Positions 8,361 to 16,177 of a stretch of 64,000 nucleotides of DNA are shown piece by piece. The stretch's first letter is position 1. Every line of letters starts with the position of its first letter. Position numbers and translations under genes: made by a program. The DNA is from Sporomusa termitida (lineage in GTDB: Bacteria; Bacillota; Negativicutes; Sporomusales; Sporomusaceae): the NCBI RefSeq assembly GCF_007641255.1, contig NZ_CP036259.1, positions 3,722,501 to 3,786,500 on the forward strand, written 5' to 3'. The notes under the pieces are model-generated. The model was not told the DNA's origin. It saw only the letters and a program-made list of their open reading frames with translations, and did no database searches.

Positions 8361-9713
8361 TTAATCAAAGCTAAGGATTCTTTGGCCGTTGACAATTTTC
8401 AGGCCTGTTTTCTTTTCAGCAGCCTTGCGGGCTTGCTGGGCCAGGACGGAATGAGCGGCGAAGGATTTAGCAACGCCAGCCGATTGGAGCGCGGCACCGG
8501 CCCGCGAGGTCAGATCCGGGGCCAGAATGATGGCCGAGTTCAGGTTGCCGCCGCTATAACCGAGCTGGGTCGGGGTGAAGGTTCTGGTGGCCGTGTCGCC
8601 AGTGCTGGCAGGCAGGCCGGGATAGATGTCGATCTGGTTGCCCTTAACGAACCAGAAACGGGTGCTGTCGCCATAGATGCCCCAGAGGTAGCCGGGGGAG
8701 TTAATCGTGCTGACATTGGTCCAGGTTGAAGGGGAAGTAAGGTTGGCTACGGTAGTACGGTAAACATTGCCGAGCATGTTGGCAAACGATGCATTATAGT
8801 TGCCCAGGAATACATAGGCGGTGTTGGCGTCAACGATGGTAATGTCGCGGAAGTCGCCGATCATGCCGCTGGTTTTGGTAACGGTGGTCTTGGTGAAAGT
8901 GGCCAGGTCAATGATATCCAGACGGGTGTCAGGATTGGCGCTGCCGGCATTCTGCATGCCGCCTACGGCGCAGACATAAAGTTTGTTGTTATAGTGATCC
9001 AGGGTGAAGGCGTTTTTGCCGACTTCTAAGTGGTTGACATAAGTAAGAGCACCCGTGATTGTATTAATTGTAAATTTGACAACAATACTGTTCGAATATA
9101 CTGAATAGCCGCCATCCGGATTAATGGTAAATAGGGCATATAAATTGTTATCAACAACAGTTAAGCCTTCTCCATGAACCGCTGCACCGGCAGGCACAGA
9201 AATGCTCGGCCATGATGTCGGGAATTGATAGTTATGTGCTGTTTGCGCATAACCGCTATTCATATTTACAACAGCAATTTTTGCTAGGTCATACCCGGTG
9301 GCATACAGCCACTGGTTTTTGGTAGCCACTGCATGCAGATTGGCCACATTACTCCAGCTTGGTGATACAAGCGGGTTCCAGCTGGCGGCAAAGGGATCAA
9401 TGATTCTGTTTGGCGGTGCTGTAGGCGTATAATTGTACTCACGCAGTACCAGCCGGCTTTCATTGCCCTGGAAGAAATTGAAGATCGCCGGGTCGCCGTT
9501 TAAACCGGTAACCTTGGTGCTGGAGGTAAAGGTGGTCGGGTTCCCGGTCCGCTCACCGCTGATGGCGCCGGCCAGGCCTTGGGAGTAACCGGAATCGACA
9601 ACCGTATAGCCGAATAAATTTTCCGGGGCGGCCTGTACGGCCGAACTGCCGATAATGGACAGCGTCATCGCCGTTAGGAGTATCCGTTTAAGAAAACCTG
9701 CTTTTAGTTTCAT
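8361..9713 (-). CDS. Secreted beta-propeller-like protein, candidate cobamide-binding partner of the TonB receptor
   Basis: A 450-residue exported protein with a clear signal peptide (basic start, hydrophobic core, cleavage likely after VQA near residue 28) and no lipobox cysteine. The rest consists of repeated beta-rich blades such as WLYATGYDLAKIAVVNM, NKLYVCAVGG, TRLDIIDLATFTKTTVT and AYVFLGNYN, which look like a YVTN/WD-type propeller. It lies downstream of the riboswitch-controlled TonB receptor in the same direction. In Bacteroides, BtuG is a surface beta-propeller that captures B12 for the receptor BtuB; an analogous role here is my inference from context, not from visible homology. 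DNA around 9050-9290 is markedly more AT-rich than the rest of the gene. Alternative: an unrelated secreted propeller. Confidence 0.65.
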   Translation of the reverse strand: MKLKAGFLKRILLTAMTLSIIGSSAVQAAPENLFGYTVVDSGYSQGLAGAISGERTGNPTTFTSSTKVTGLNGDPAIFNFFQGNESRLVLREYNYTPTAPPNRIIDPFAASWNPLVSPSWSNVANLHAVATKNQWLYATGYDLAKIAVVNMNSGYAQTAHNYQFPTSWPSISVPAGAAVHGEGLTVVDNNLYALFTINPDGGYSVYSNSIVVKFTINTITGALTYVNHLEVGKNAFTLDHYNNKLYVCAVGGMQNAGSANPDTRLDIIDLATFTKTTVTKTSGMIGDFRDITIVDANTAYVFLGNYNASFANMLGNVYRTTVANLTSPSTWTNVSTINSPGYLWGIYGDSTRFWFVKGNQIDIYPGLPASTGDTATRTFTPTQLGYSGGNLNSAIILAPDLTSRAGAALQSAGVAKSFAAHSVLAQQARKAAEKKTGLKIVNGQRILSFD

Positions 9714-9740
9714 TCGTTTAATCCCTCTTTTCCATTTTTT

Positions 9741-9824
9741 TTAGTCTACCCGTGTTTGAACTACTGCCGGCTTACCGCCGCTTTTCACCTCCTTCCGCAA
9801 GGCCGGCCTTGCCTGTTTTGGCAT
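9741..9824 (-). CDS. 27-residue small ORF between TonB receptor and propeller gene
   Basis: ATG at 9824 is preceded by AAGGAGG (9834-9840) at a good distance. The peptide is MPKQARPALRKEVKSGG followed by KPAVVQTRVD, very basic, with no signal peptide. The stop is 27 bp from the start of the propeller gene. A second frame with an ATG at 9831 (19 codons) is too close to the ribosome binding site. It may be a real small protein or a leader peptide coupling translation of the downstream gene. Confidence 0.4.
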   Translation of the reverse strand: MPKQARPALRKEVKSGGKPAVVQTRVD

Positions 9825-9852
9825 AGGGCATCACCTCCTTAAATGAACTGAA

Positions 9853-12438
9853 TTAATACTTGTACTGCAGCGTTACATAATAGGTGCGGCCCTGCAGGGG
9901 ATATTCAAGCAGCTTGTTTTGTGCATCGAATGCATAGCCAGTACTGGTAAACGTCATCTCCGGCCCTTTATCAAAGAGGTCGTTGACACCGGCAATGATT
10001 TGGCAATCTTTATCCATTTTATATTTGGCCCCCAGGCCGACGGTGGTTAGGGAGCTTTGGACCTTCTCCGGATCTTGCTGCCAGCAATACATCTCATCAA
10101 TATATTTTACTTCACTGAAAATCGCCAGCCGGTTGTCCGGGCGGTAGGTCAGGCGCACCGAGCCTTCCCAGTCCGGGGCGTAGAGATGCGGCATCCGGTA
10201 ATATACATCGCCGGTGCCGGTAGGCGAATCGTTCTTGGTCCACTGCTTGGTACGCATATAGGTACCTGCCAGATTCATATCCCATTTGCTCCAACTGAAA
10301 TTGCCCTGCAATTCCGCACCGTTGACCCGCCCCTTGTGCGCATTGGTATAAGACCAATAATTATAGCCAAAGCGGTAGAGCTGGAGTATATTTTTCGAAT
10401 CGCGACCGAAATAGGTCAGTTGCACCTTGGAGGAGTCGGCGCCCAGCAGTTTTCCGTCCCAGCTGGCCGACAAATCCCACTGGGTTCCTTCCTCGGGTAC
10501 CGGGAATATGCTTTGACCAGCGTACTTGGGGTCGTTATAAGCATTAGGCCGGGGCAGAATGCCGCCGCCGTCGCCAGCAATCTCATACAGGTTGAGCAGC
10601 CGGTAGTAGGTGCCATATGTGGAACGCAGGGTTAGATGATCGTCCACCTGCTTTTTCAGCGCCACCTGCCAGGTGACCTTATCATTAACCTGGGAATCTT
10701 CCTGATCGACCCATTTATTTAAGTCAGATTTTCCCAGCGCCCTGCCCATAACGTTGGAATAATTGTAGCGAATACTGGGAGTCAGCCAGAGATCGGCCGC
10801 CTGGTTGAGGGTAATGGTATCCTGCAATTGGAGATTGAACAGCGTCTGTTCATAATATGTCCGAAACCTCTCGCGATTGGTAAGACTAGGTTCAAAGTCA
10901 TATTTGTCCATCCGGCTGCCATCAACATCCATTTTCTCCTTGGACCAGTTGGCCAGAAATTCGAGCAGGTGCTTGTCGCTGGTTTTATAAGTACCGTCAA
11001 TGGCCCCGCCAAGCCGTTGGGAATCATAGGCGCTCCATTCGCTAAATACTGCCGGCATGGAATTAAATTTCAGATAGTCCGGGTTGCGGTAACGCTTATC
11101 CTGGTCCAGGTAATTGACCTGCCAGCCCCATTCCAGGTTGCCGTCCGTATCCCGCCGGCCCACCAGCACATCCTTGGTGGTTAGTTCCTGTCTCTTGTGT
11201 TCGATCTGGTCAGGCAGGTCGATAAGGGAGTACGTAGGATTTGAAATATCCCCGGTAAGAAACATCTTTCGCGGCATGCCCCGGTCAATTTTTTTCCAGC
11301 TGCCCTTGACCAGCCAGTGGTCGTCCTGCCATTTGATAATGGCGTCGGTGTTTTTATAGTCGTTATTGCGGCGGTAACGTATGTCATCCGCAAGTTCCGG
11401 GTGTGCGGCCTTTTGTTCATCCCACCACTTTTGTTTAAAATCAGGATCATAACCAAACCAATCATTAGCAGAAAGCAGATAATTAAGTGTCTCTGTATCA
11501 TAGCCTGCAGCTATGCCCGCATTCATAAGTGCATTATAAAATGGACTACCTGCTGTAGTTGCTTGTTGAACCTCTTCTAATGACGTAAAAGGCTCCCAAC
11601 CTATATTTAAACCTAAACCATACTGACTATCTTGCAACGTATCAAGGCTCGCATTATAATTCTGAAGCATTGTAACCGTCAACTGCTCATACTGCTGGAC
11701 TATCTGGTCATACCCTGCTTTGACGCCAGGATTCTTATAGCGGAAATCGCCGTCACTCTGGTCGCGGTTGATACCGATCATCAGGCTACCCTTTCCCAGC
11801 GGCTGGGTGATCTCCAGGCCTACGGTATTACCGCCCCAAGAGCTTTTGCCGACCTGGGCCGAGATATTAGCCTTGTCCGGCTTCTTGGTAACGATGTTAA
11901 TAACGCCGCCCATATAGGTGCCGCCGAACCGGGCCGGGATATAGCCGCGATAAACCTCAATCCGTTCAACATTATGGATGGGAATAGTCGAGATGTCCAT
12001 GGCGGCATCACCACCCAAATTAGAGAGCACCCCGTCCACAAAAACCCCTACCTGGGCTGCCGTGCTGCCGCGAACGGTCACGGTGGTGTACTGGCCCTTG
12101 CCGGATACATAGCGGACATGGACGCCAGGCACATCTTTCAAGAGTTCCGGCAATGTCTTTTGCTCGCCTTTGTAATCATCAGGCCGGATAATAGTCACCG
12201 TCCCCGGTGACAGCTTGGCCTCCCAGTCGGGGCGTTTGGCCTCAACCGTAACCGCCTCCAGGGCATAGTCCTGGGCGGAGCCGGCATCGGCGTCCACAGT
12301 TTCCCCGGTTGCCGGTGACGTCTTGCCGCCGGCTGCGGCCGCCTGGGCAAGGCCGCTGTAGTCCGGGGTCAGGCTGAAGGCCAGGGTACAGGCGATCCCC
12401 ATCGCCAGGGCTTGTTTGGACAATTTACGTTGTTTCAC
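9853..12438 (-). CDS. TonB-dependent outer-membrane receptor, probably cobamide (BtuB-like role)
   Basis: An 861-residue TonB-dependent receptor. It has a signal peptide (about residues 1-34), a likely TonB box in ALEAVTVEA (near residue 60), a plug domain (LPELLKDVPGVHV, VRGSTAAQVGVFVDGV, IERVEVYRG-like IERIEVYRGYIPARFGG, GGVINIVTKKP), then a beta-barrel ending in the aromatic C-terminus YYVTLQYKY. The start is GTG at 12438 behind AGGAGAGA. Two cobalamin riboswitches lie upstream in the leader, so the substrate is most likely B12 or another cobamide. The DNA encoding residues roughly 240-330, probably an extracellular loop, is AT-rich compared with the rest. Energising TonB/ExbBD are not in the window. 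Confidence 0.93.
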   Translation of the reverse strand: MKQRKLSKQALAMGIACTLAFSLTPDYSGLAQAAAAGGKTSPATGETVDADAGSAQDYALEAVTVEAKRPDWEAKLSPGTVTIIRPDDYKGEQKTLPELLKDVPGVHVRYVSGKGQYTTVTVRGSTAAQVGVFVDGVLSNLGGDAAMDISTIPIHNVERIEVYRGYIPARFGGTYMGGVINIVTKKPDKANISAQVGKSSWGGNTVGLEITQPLGKGSLMIGINRDQSDGDFRYKNPGVKAGYDQIVQQYEQLTVTMLQNYNASLDTLQDSQYGLGLNIGWEPFTSLEEVQQATTAGSPFYNALMNAGIAAGYDTETLNYLLSANDWFGYDPDFKQKWWDEQKAAHPELADDIRYRRNNDYKNTDAIIKWQDDHWLVKGSWKKIDRGMPRKMFLTGDISNPTYSLIDLPDQIEHKRQELTTKDVLVGRRDTDGNLEWGWQVNYLDQDKRYRNPDYLKFNSMPAVFSEWSAYDSQRLGGAIDGTYKTSDKHLLEFLANWSKEKMDVDGSRMDKYDFEPSLTNRERFRTYYEQTLFNLQLQDTITLNQAADLWLTPSIRYNYSNVMGRALGKSDLNKWVDQEDSQVNDKVTWQVALKKQVDDHLTLRSTYGTYYRLLNLYEIAGDGGGILPRPNAYNDPKYAGQSIFPVPEEGTQWDLSASWDGKLLGADSSKVQLTYFGRDSKNILQLYRFGYNYWSYTNAHKGRVNGAELQGNFSWSKWDMNLAGTYMRTKQWTKNDSPTGTGDVYYRMPHLYAPDWEGSVRLTYRPDNRLAIFSEVKYIDEMYCWQQDPEKVQSSLTTVGLGAKYKMDKDCQIIAGVNDLFDKGPEMTFTSTGYAFDAQNKLLEYPLQGRTYYVTLQYKY

Positions 12439-12586
12439 TGCAAATCTCTCCTCATATGTCTTACTCTTTTCTGAAAAAATTGCTGAGAATGGTAGCCCGA
12501 TTTAGCTGTTGCTTACTTCTTACCCTCCCCTCGTACCGATTGCCTGATCTTCCCCTGTCGCTCGCAGGGTTGGCGAAGACCGTCCT

Positions 12587-12739
12587 TACAGGCAGTTCTC
12601 CTGACTCCAGTTCATCATCAGCCCGGCCTTCCCGGAAATTTCCTCCAGTGGCGTCTGCGGACTGACTCCTTGTTACAGTGGCGGGACCGCGCCGGCTTCA
12701 ACCGGACTTCTCTATTAAACCCTCTGCAGGGCACCTGTA
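12587..12739 (-). ncRNA. Cobalamin riboswitch 1 (proximal) upstream of the TonB receptor
   Basis: On the minus strand the conserved core GGTCCCGCCACTGTAA is followed by a GAGTCAG segment and the B12 box GCCACTG...GGGAAGG (12627-12652), then GTCAGGAGAACTGCC. The closing stem is TACAGG/CCTGTA (12734-12739 with 12587-12592). Loop sequences further down to about 12540 may belong to the kissing-loop part. No clear T-run terminator lies between it and the GTG start, so it may act on translation. Confidence 0.93.
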
Positions 12740-12756
12740 CGCAGTGAAATACGGCC

Positions 12757-12818
12757 AAATAAAAAATGGATTTCTCATATAGTCATCCAGGAGCGTTGAC
12801 TACATGGGAAATCCATTT
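12757..12818 (-). terminator. Terminator between the two tandem cobalamin riboswitches
   Basis: An 11-bp stem AAATGGATTTC/GAAATCCATTT (12764-12774 with 12808-12818), with an inner TAGTCA/TGACTA helix, is followed on the minus strand by TTTTATTTGG. It lies downstream of riboswitch 2 and upstream of riboswitch 1, so it is the probable expression platform of riboswitch 2. The ending TTTTTATTTGGC is shared with the terminator after riboswitch 3. Confidence 0.8.
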
Positions 12819-12914
12819 ACCCTCGTTTTATCAGCAGACTTACTGCTATAAACCAAGAACAGACTACCGCACATAATCCCCTACCCATCGCTCGCAGGTC
12901 ACCGGTGATCGTTG

Positions 12915-13076
12915 TATAGGCAGTTCTCCTGACTTCTGGTTCATGGCGCCTCCAAACCTTCCCACGACAGTTGTCCGCATCGCAGTGGCATATCCTGGAT
13001 TTGCTCCCCATTACAGTGGCGGGACCGTGCCGGTTTTGCACCGGACTTCCCTATTAAGCCCCGTAGGGCACCTATA
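12915..13076 (-). ncRNA. Cobalamin riboswitch 2 (distal) upstream of the TonB receptor
   Basis: On the minus strand it has AGTCCGGTGCAAAACCGGC, the GGTCCCGCCACTGTAA core, the B12 box GCCACTG...GGGAAGG (12957-12989) and AGTCAGGAGAACTGCC. The closing stem is CCTATA/TATAGG at 13071-13076 with 12915-12920. It resembles riboswitch 3 far more than riboswitch 1, including the segment TTTGGAGGCGC, so it probably arose by duplication. It starts 65 bp after the stop of the 13142 gene. Confidence 0.93.
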
Positions 13077-13141
13077 CCTGGCAATTATAAAATTGTCTGA
13101 CTCAGGCTGCCAGCCTTGGCAGCTTACCGCTTCTAAACGGG

Positions 13142-13999
13142 TTAGTACGGATTGCTCAGATAATTACAGGCTCTTACCGGCCGGCCCTGGAAATACTGGA
13201 GCAGCTCGCCGGGTTTTGCCAGCCAGTTGAGCCGGCGGTACTCCCACACCCAGGGTACGGTAACCTTAACCTCATTATAGCTGTCAAACGCACCCCAGCG
13301 GGCAAAGACCCGGCCCTGGCCAATATCCTGACGCCGTTCCCATAACTGGGTCAGCGGTACCAGCCGGTAACCGCCATGGGCCCCGCCCGGCAGGACTTTG
13401 CTTATCGGCCCGGCCGGCTTGTCACCGGCCGGGATCTCATAGATGCCGGCCGCCGGCAACCCCTGTCGGCTCCGGCCGGCAACGGTAATCTCATGGCAGC
13501 CGGGCCGGATATTCAGTACCGGGTGCCGGCCTTCCAGGCGCACCTGCGCGCCCGGCCACTGCCGCCATTTTTTATTACTGTGGGTCAGCAGCATATCAAG
13601 CCGCCCGGTCTGATCAGGCGTTTTGGCCACCGCCAGCAGCACCCCGGTCAGATCATGCTCATGCTCGGCCCGGCCTGTGTAACGCGGGTAATACTGATAG
13701 TAGCCGATAAAATAGTGGGTGTCGCTTTCCACCACCGAATAATACATAACCCGCTCCAGGGGATAAAACAGCAGGTTATACCAGTTATTATTGAGCCGCC
13801 AGTCGCGGTCGTAATTGACCAGCGTAAATATATCTTGCTGAGCGGTGAGGCCATTACTGTTGTCGGTCTGGCAAATAACCGGCGACCACCGGCTGGCAAT
13901 GTCCGCTGCCGGCACCGCCGCAACCGGCAAGGGGAAAAACAGGAAACTATATAAAAGCAGTAGGAAGACTTTACTTTTTGTTATATACCGTGACTTCAT
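13142..13999 (-). CDS. Exported protein of unknown function with an HEHD motif, third gene of the B12-riboswitch secretin operon
   Basis: A 285-residue protein from the likely ATG at 13999 (the frame is open upstream to 14080). The N-terminus (KVFLLLLYSFLFFPLPVAAVPA) is a signal peptide. The mature part has ERVMYYSVVESDTHYFIGYYQYYPRYTG, then AEHEHDLTGVLLAVAKTP. The aromatic YYQYYP and the HEHD cluster recall Vps62-like or similar extracellular domains and could bind metal, but I do not assign a family. The start overlaps the preceding gene by 29 bp, so translation is coupled. Position in an operon after a cobalamin riboswitch suggests a role at the cell envelope in cobamide handling (inference). 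Confidence 0.7.
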   Translation of the reverse strand: MKSRYITKSKVFLLLLYSFLFFPLPVAAVPAADIASRWSPVICQTDNSNGLTAQQDIFTLVNYDRDWRLNNNWYNLLFYPLERVMYYSVVESDTHYFIGYYQYYPRYTGRAEHEHDLTGVLLAVAKTPDQTGRLDMLLTHSNKKWRQWPGAQVRLEGRHPVLNIRPGCHEITVAGRSRQGLPAAGIYEIPAGDKPAGPISKVLPGGAHGGYRLVPLTQLWERRQDIGQGRVFARWGAFDSYNEVKVTVPWVWEYRRLNWLAKPGELLQYFQGRPVRACNYLSNPY

Positions 14000-14372
14000 C
14001 AATTTGATAGACCTCCATATTCCAGGTGCCGCCGCGGGGAGGCGACTGGACAAAAACGCCCTGCCCCACAAACGAGACAAGATTGCCTGTTGCCAAAGCA
14101 GTTTCCAGCAGGCTTTGCAGCCTTTGCTCGGCCGACCGGATCACAATGCTTTTCCCGGGGGTATCACGGAGATCAATCACGGCATAGAAGCTATTGGCAG
14201 GGGCATAACAGTTTATCAGGGCGACATGACCATACAAATGAACGGCCGGCGGCATTAAGACAACGCCGATAACAGGCTGCGGCCCAGCGGCGGCAAAACC
14301 GGTCTGAACAAACGTTATATAGAAAAATACTATCAACAGGAACAGTCGGCTCGCCCGCACTAGGTACCTCAT
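13971..14372 (-). CDS. Small exported protein, second gene of the B12-riboswitch secretin operon
   Basis: A 133-residue protein. ATG at 14372 is chosen because AGGAGGAG lies just upstream, in the 22-bp gap after the secretin gene. There is an N-terminal signal peptide (LFLLIVFFYITFVQTGFAAAG). The mature domain of about 105 residues (PVIGVVLMPPAVHLYGHVALINCYAPANSFYAVIDLRD...) is unrecognised; the predicted secondary structure is alternating strands and helices. It may be a periplasmic partner (pilotin- or adaptor-like) of the secretin, but that rests only on position and size. Confidence 0.75.
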   Translation of the reverse strand: MRYLVRASRLFLLIVFFYITFVQTGFAAAGPQPVIGVVLMPPAVHLYGHVALINCYAPANSFYAVIDLRDTPGKSIVIRSAEQRLQSLLETALATGNLVSFVGQGVFVQSPPRGGTWNMEVYQIDEVTVYNKK

Positions 14373-14394
14373 GATGTTGCTCCTCCTGCTTATA

Positions 14395-15444
14395 TTAATC
14401 AATTATCTTTGGCGTCAGCATAATGACCAGTTCCGTCTCCGTCACCTGCTTGGAGCTGGAGTGAAACAGCCCTCCCACTAGCGGCAGCTGCCCTAATATC
14501 GGTACTTTAAAGGTATCGCTGGTCTCCTGGCGCTGAATCAGGCCGCCCAGCACAATGGTTACACCACTTTTAACCCTTAGGGTCGCATCCGCCTGGCGGG
14601 TACGGATATTGGGGTTGCCATTTTTCGTGGTATCGGTCTTATTGCTCACTTCGGGCTGAATGCGGGTGGTAATAAAGCCGTCTTTGTTGACAGTGGGCGT
14701 TACCTCCAGCTTAATGCCGACATCCACATAAATCACGGAGATGATGGGGATGCTGCTTGTCGTCGGCTGCTGGCTCTCAACCGCCAGCTTGTCCCCGATC
14801 AGAATCTTGGCTGTTACCCCGTCTAAGGTCGCAATCCGCGGGCTGGCCAGCAGCCGGCCTTTTTTGTTCTCGAGCAGGTGATTGACAACCCCCTGCAGAT
14901 TTACCCCGTATTTCCCGGTACCGATCCTAAATTGCAGGTCCTCATAGATAATGGGGGCGGCAGGCAGCTTAAATGATGCCCCCCAGTCGACACCAAGGTT
15001 GGACAAATCATCGCGGTTAATCTCAAGGACCTGCACCTCGAACATCACCTGCTGGGGCGGTGTATCAATCTGGGCCAGCAGATAGTTAACCTGATCATAC
15101 ACCTCCGGGCTGCCCATGATCACCATGGTGTTGCGCACCGGATCGGTTTTAATCTGTTCCTCAGGCACAAGGGCGCTGATCAGGGGTCTGGCCTGCTCCA
15201 CCTTCAGATAGTTCAACTGCACCACCAGGGGCCGTCCGTAGTCAGCGGGCGGGCTGACAGGCTCAGCCGGAGCCGGATACTCGCTGTCACTGCTGACGGC
15301 AGACGGCAACTCCAGCGGGCTGTCCGGGAAAGCCTCCTCCATGCCTGCCGGCAACGCCTGAGCCAGCCAGGGCAACAGGAACAGCAGTAAGGCCAGTACC
15401 AGGGAAAAAGCACAACACCGGCGGTAACGGGCCACGATATTCAC
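14395..15444 (-). CDS. Short secretin (GspD/PilQ family) under cobalamin-riboswitch control
   Basis: A 349-residue secretin-family outer-membrane channel protein. A signal peptide (about 1-30) is followed by a Ser/Pro-rich linker, one secretin N-domain (VVQLNYLKVEQARPLISALV..VIMGSPEVYDQVNYLLAQID, about 72-135) and a complete secretin domain (GRLLASPRIATLDG, VGIKLEVTPTV, GVTIVLGGLIQ, VPILGQLPLVGGLF, ELVIMLTPKI). Typical GspD/PilQ proteins are 600-700 residues with several N-domains, so this is a minimal version. No type II secretion, type IV pilus or phage assembly genes are nearby. The start is GTG at 15444; an in-frame TGA lies just upstream. A cobalamin riboswitch and terminator precede it. 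Confidence 0.9.
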   Translation of the reverse strand: MNIVARYRRCCAFSLVLALLLFLLPWLAQALPAGMEEAFPDSPLELPSAVSSDSEYPAPAEPVSPPADYGRPLVVQLNYLKVEQARPLISALVPEEQIKTDPVRNTMVIMGSPEVYDQVNYLLAQIDTPPQQVMFEVQVLEINRDDLSNLGVDWGASFKLPAAPIIYEDLQFRIGTGKYGVNLQGVVNHLLENKKGRLLASPRIATLDGVTAKILIGDKLAVESQQPTTSSIPIISVIYVDVGIKLEVTPTVNKDGFITTRIQPEVSNKTDTTKNGNPNIRTRQADATLRVKSGVTIVLGGLIQRQETSDTFKVPILGQLPLVGGLFHSSSKQVTETELVIMLTPKIID

Positions 15445-15606
15445 CGACTTTCACTGATGTATACTTTATCGGCAGACCACCCCGGCTTCCGTTGCTGCTG
15501 CTTGCTGCACAGGACATCCGCTGCCGGGTCAGTCTTATCCTTGGTTGTTAACTGCGATCAAAAAGCTTGTACACTTACAGGCATAAAGCATATTCTCAAA
15601 CAGCCA

Positions 15607-15658
15607 AATAAAAAGAAGCCGCCTGTGATGTGTGAACTACCCATCAGTCAGGGGCTTC
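15607..15658 (-). terminator. Attenuator terminator between cobalamin riboswitch 3 and the secretin gene
   Basis: On the minus strand GAAGCC (15653-15658) pairs with GGCTTC (15615-15620), with CCTG/CAGG and GATG/CATC inside, followed by TTTTTATTTGGC. This lies between the riboswitch core and the secretin start, so it is the likely ligand-controlled terminator. Confidence 0.8.
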
Positions 15659-15749
15659 CTGTTTCATACAGGCAAAAAGCCGGCACAAAAATGCAGAAAA
15701 ATGCAGCTAAATCCCCTCCCCATCTGTCGCAGGTCAACGGTGATTGTTG

Positions 15750-15904
15750 TACAGGCAGTTCTCCTGGCTTTAGGATCATTGCGCCTCCAAACCTTCCCAA
15801 GACGGTTGTCTCAGTGGCATACCTTGGATTTGCTCCCCATTACAGTGGCGGGACCGCGCCGGTCTTGCACCGGCTTCTCTATTATGTCCTTACGGACACC
15901 TGTA
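15750..15904 (-). ncRNA. Cobalamin riboswitch 3, upstream of the secretin operon
   Basis: On the minus strand the core GGTCCCGCCACTGTAA, the B12 box GCCACTG...GGGAAGG (15792-15818) and CCAGGAGAACTGCC are intact, and TACAGG/CCTGTA closes the structure. Together with the downstream terminator it should switch off the secretin operon when adenosylcobalamin or a related cobamide is abundant. The 250 bp upstream are AT-rich and should hold the promoter. Confidence 0.93.
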
Positions 15905-16091
15905 CCAAATTGTATTCATTTGTTTTTTATCAATTTTTTTATTATTATTTTATTTCTTTTCTAGATTTTACCACAAATAGTTATTTTTGTCGAAAGTTTT
16001 TATCTTGCAAAATTCGACAATTTCTACTTCAATTTTATTTTTAATATTAAATCAGTTTTTCTAACCTATAGCTTACACAGCAACAATTCTT

Positions 16092-16133
16092 AATTAAAAA
16101 AACAGCCAGATGCTTATAAAAGCACATGGCTGT
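16092..16133 (-). terminator. Terminator of the chemoreceptor-like gene
   Basis: ACAGCCA (16102-16108) pairs with TGGCTGT (16127-16133), with TGCT/AGCA inside, and on the minus strand a run of seven T follows. It lies 45 bp beyond the stop of the 16178 gene. Confidence 0.85.
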
Positions 16134-16177
16134 CCCTTATTGTAAACAAGTAGTACCGCTAAGAAACAGTGTTTGAC

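Noticed and set aside
12817-13041. A 74-codon minus-strand frame beginning inside cobalamin riboswitch 2
   Set aside because: It is formed by the riboswitch itself (it reads through the B12 box) and has no ribosome binding site.
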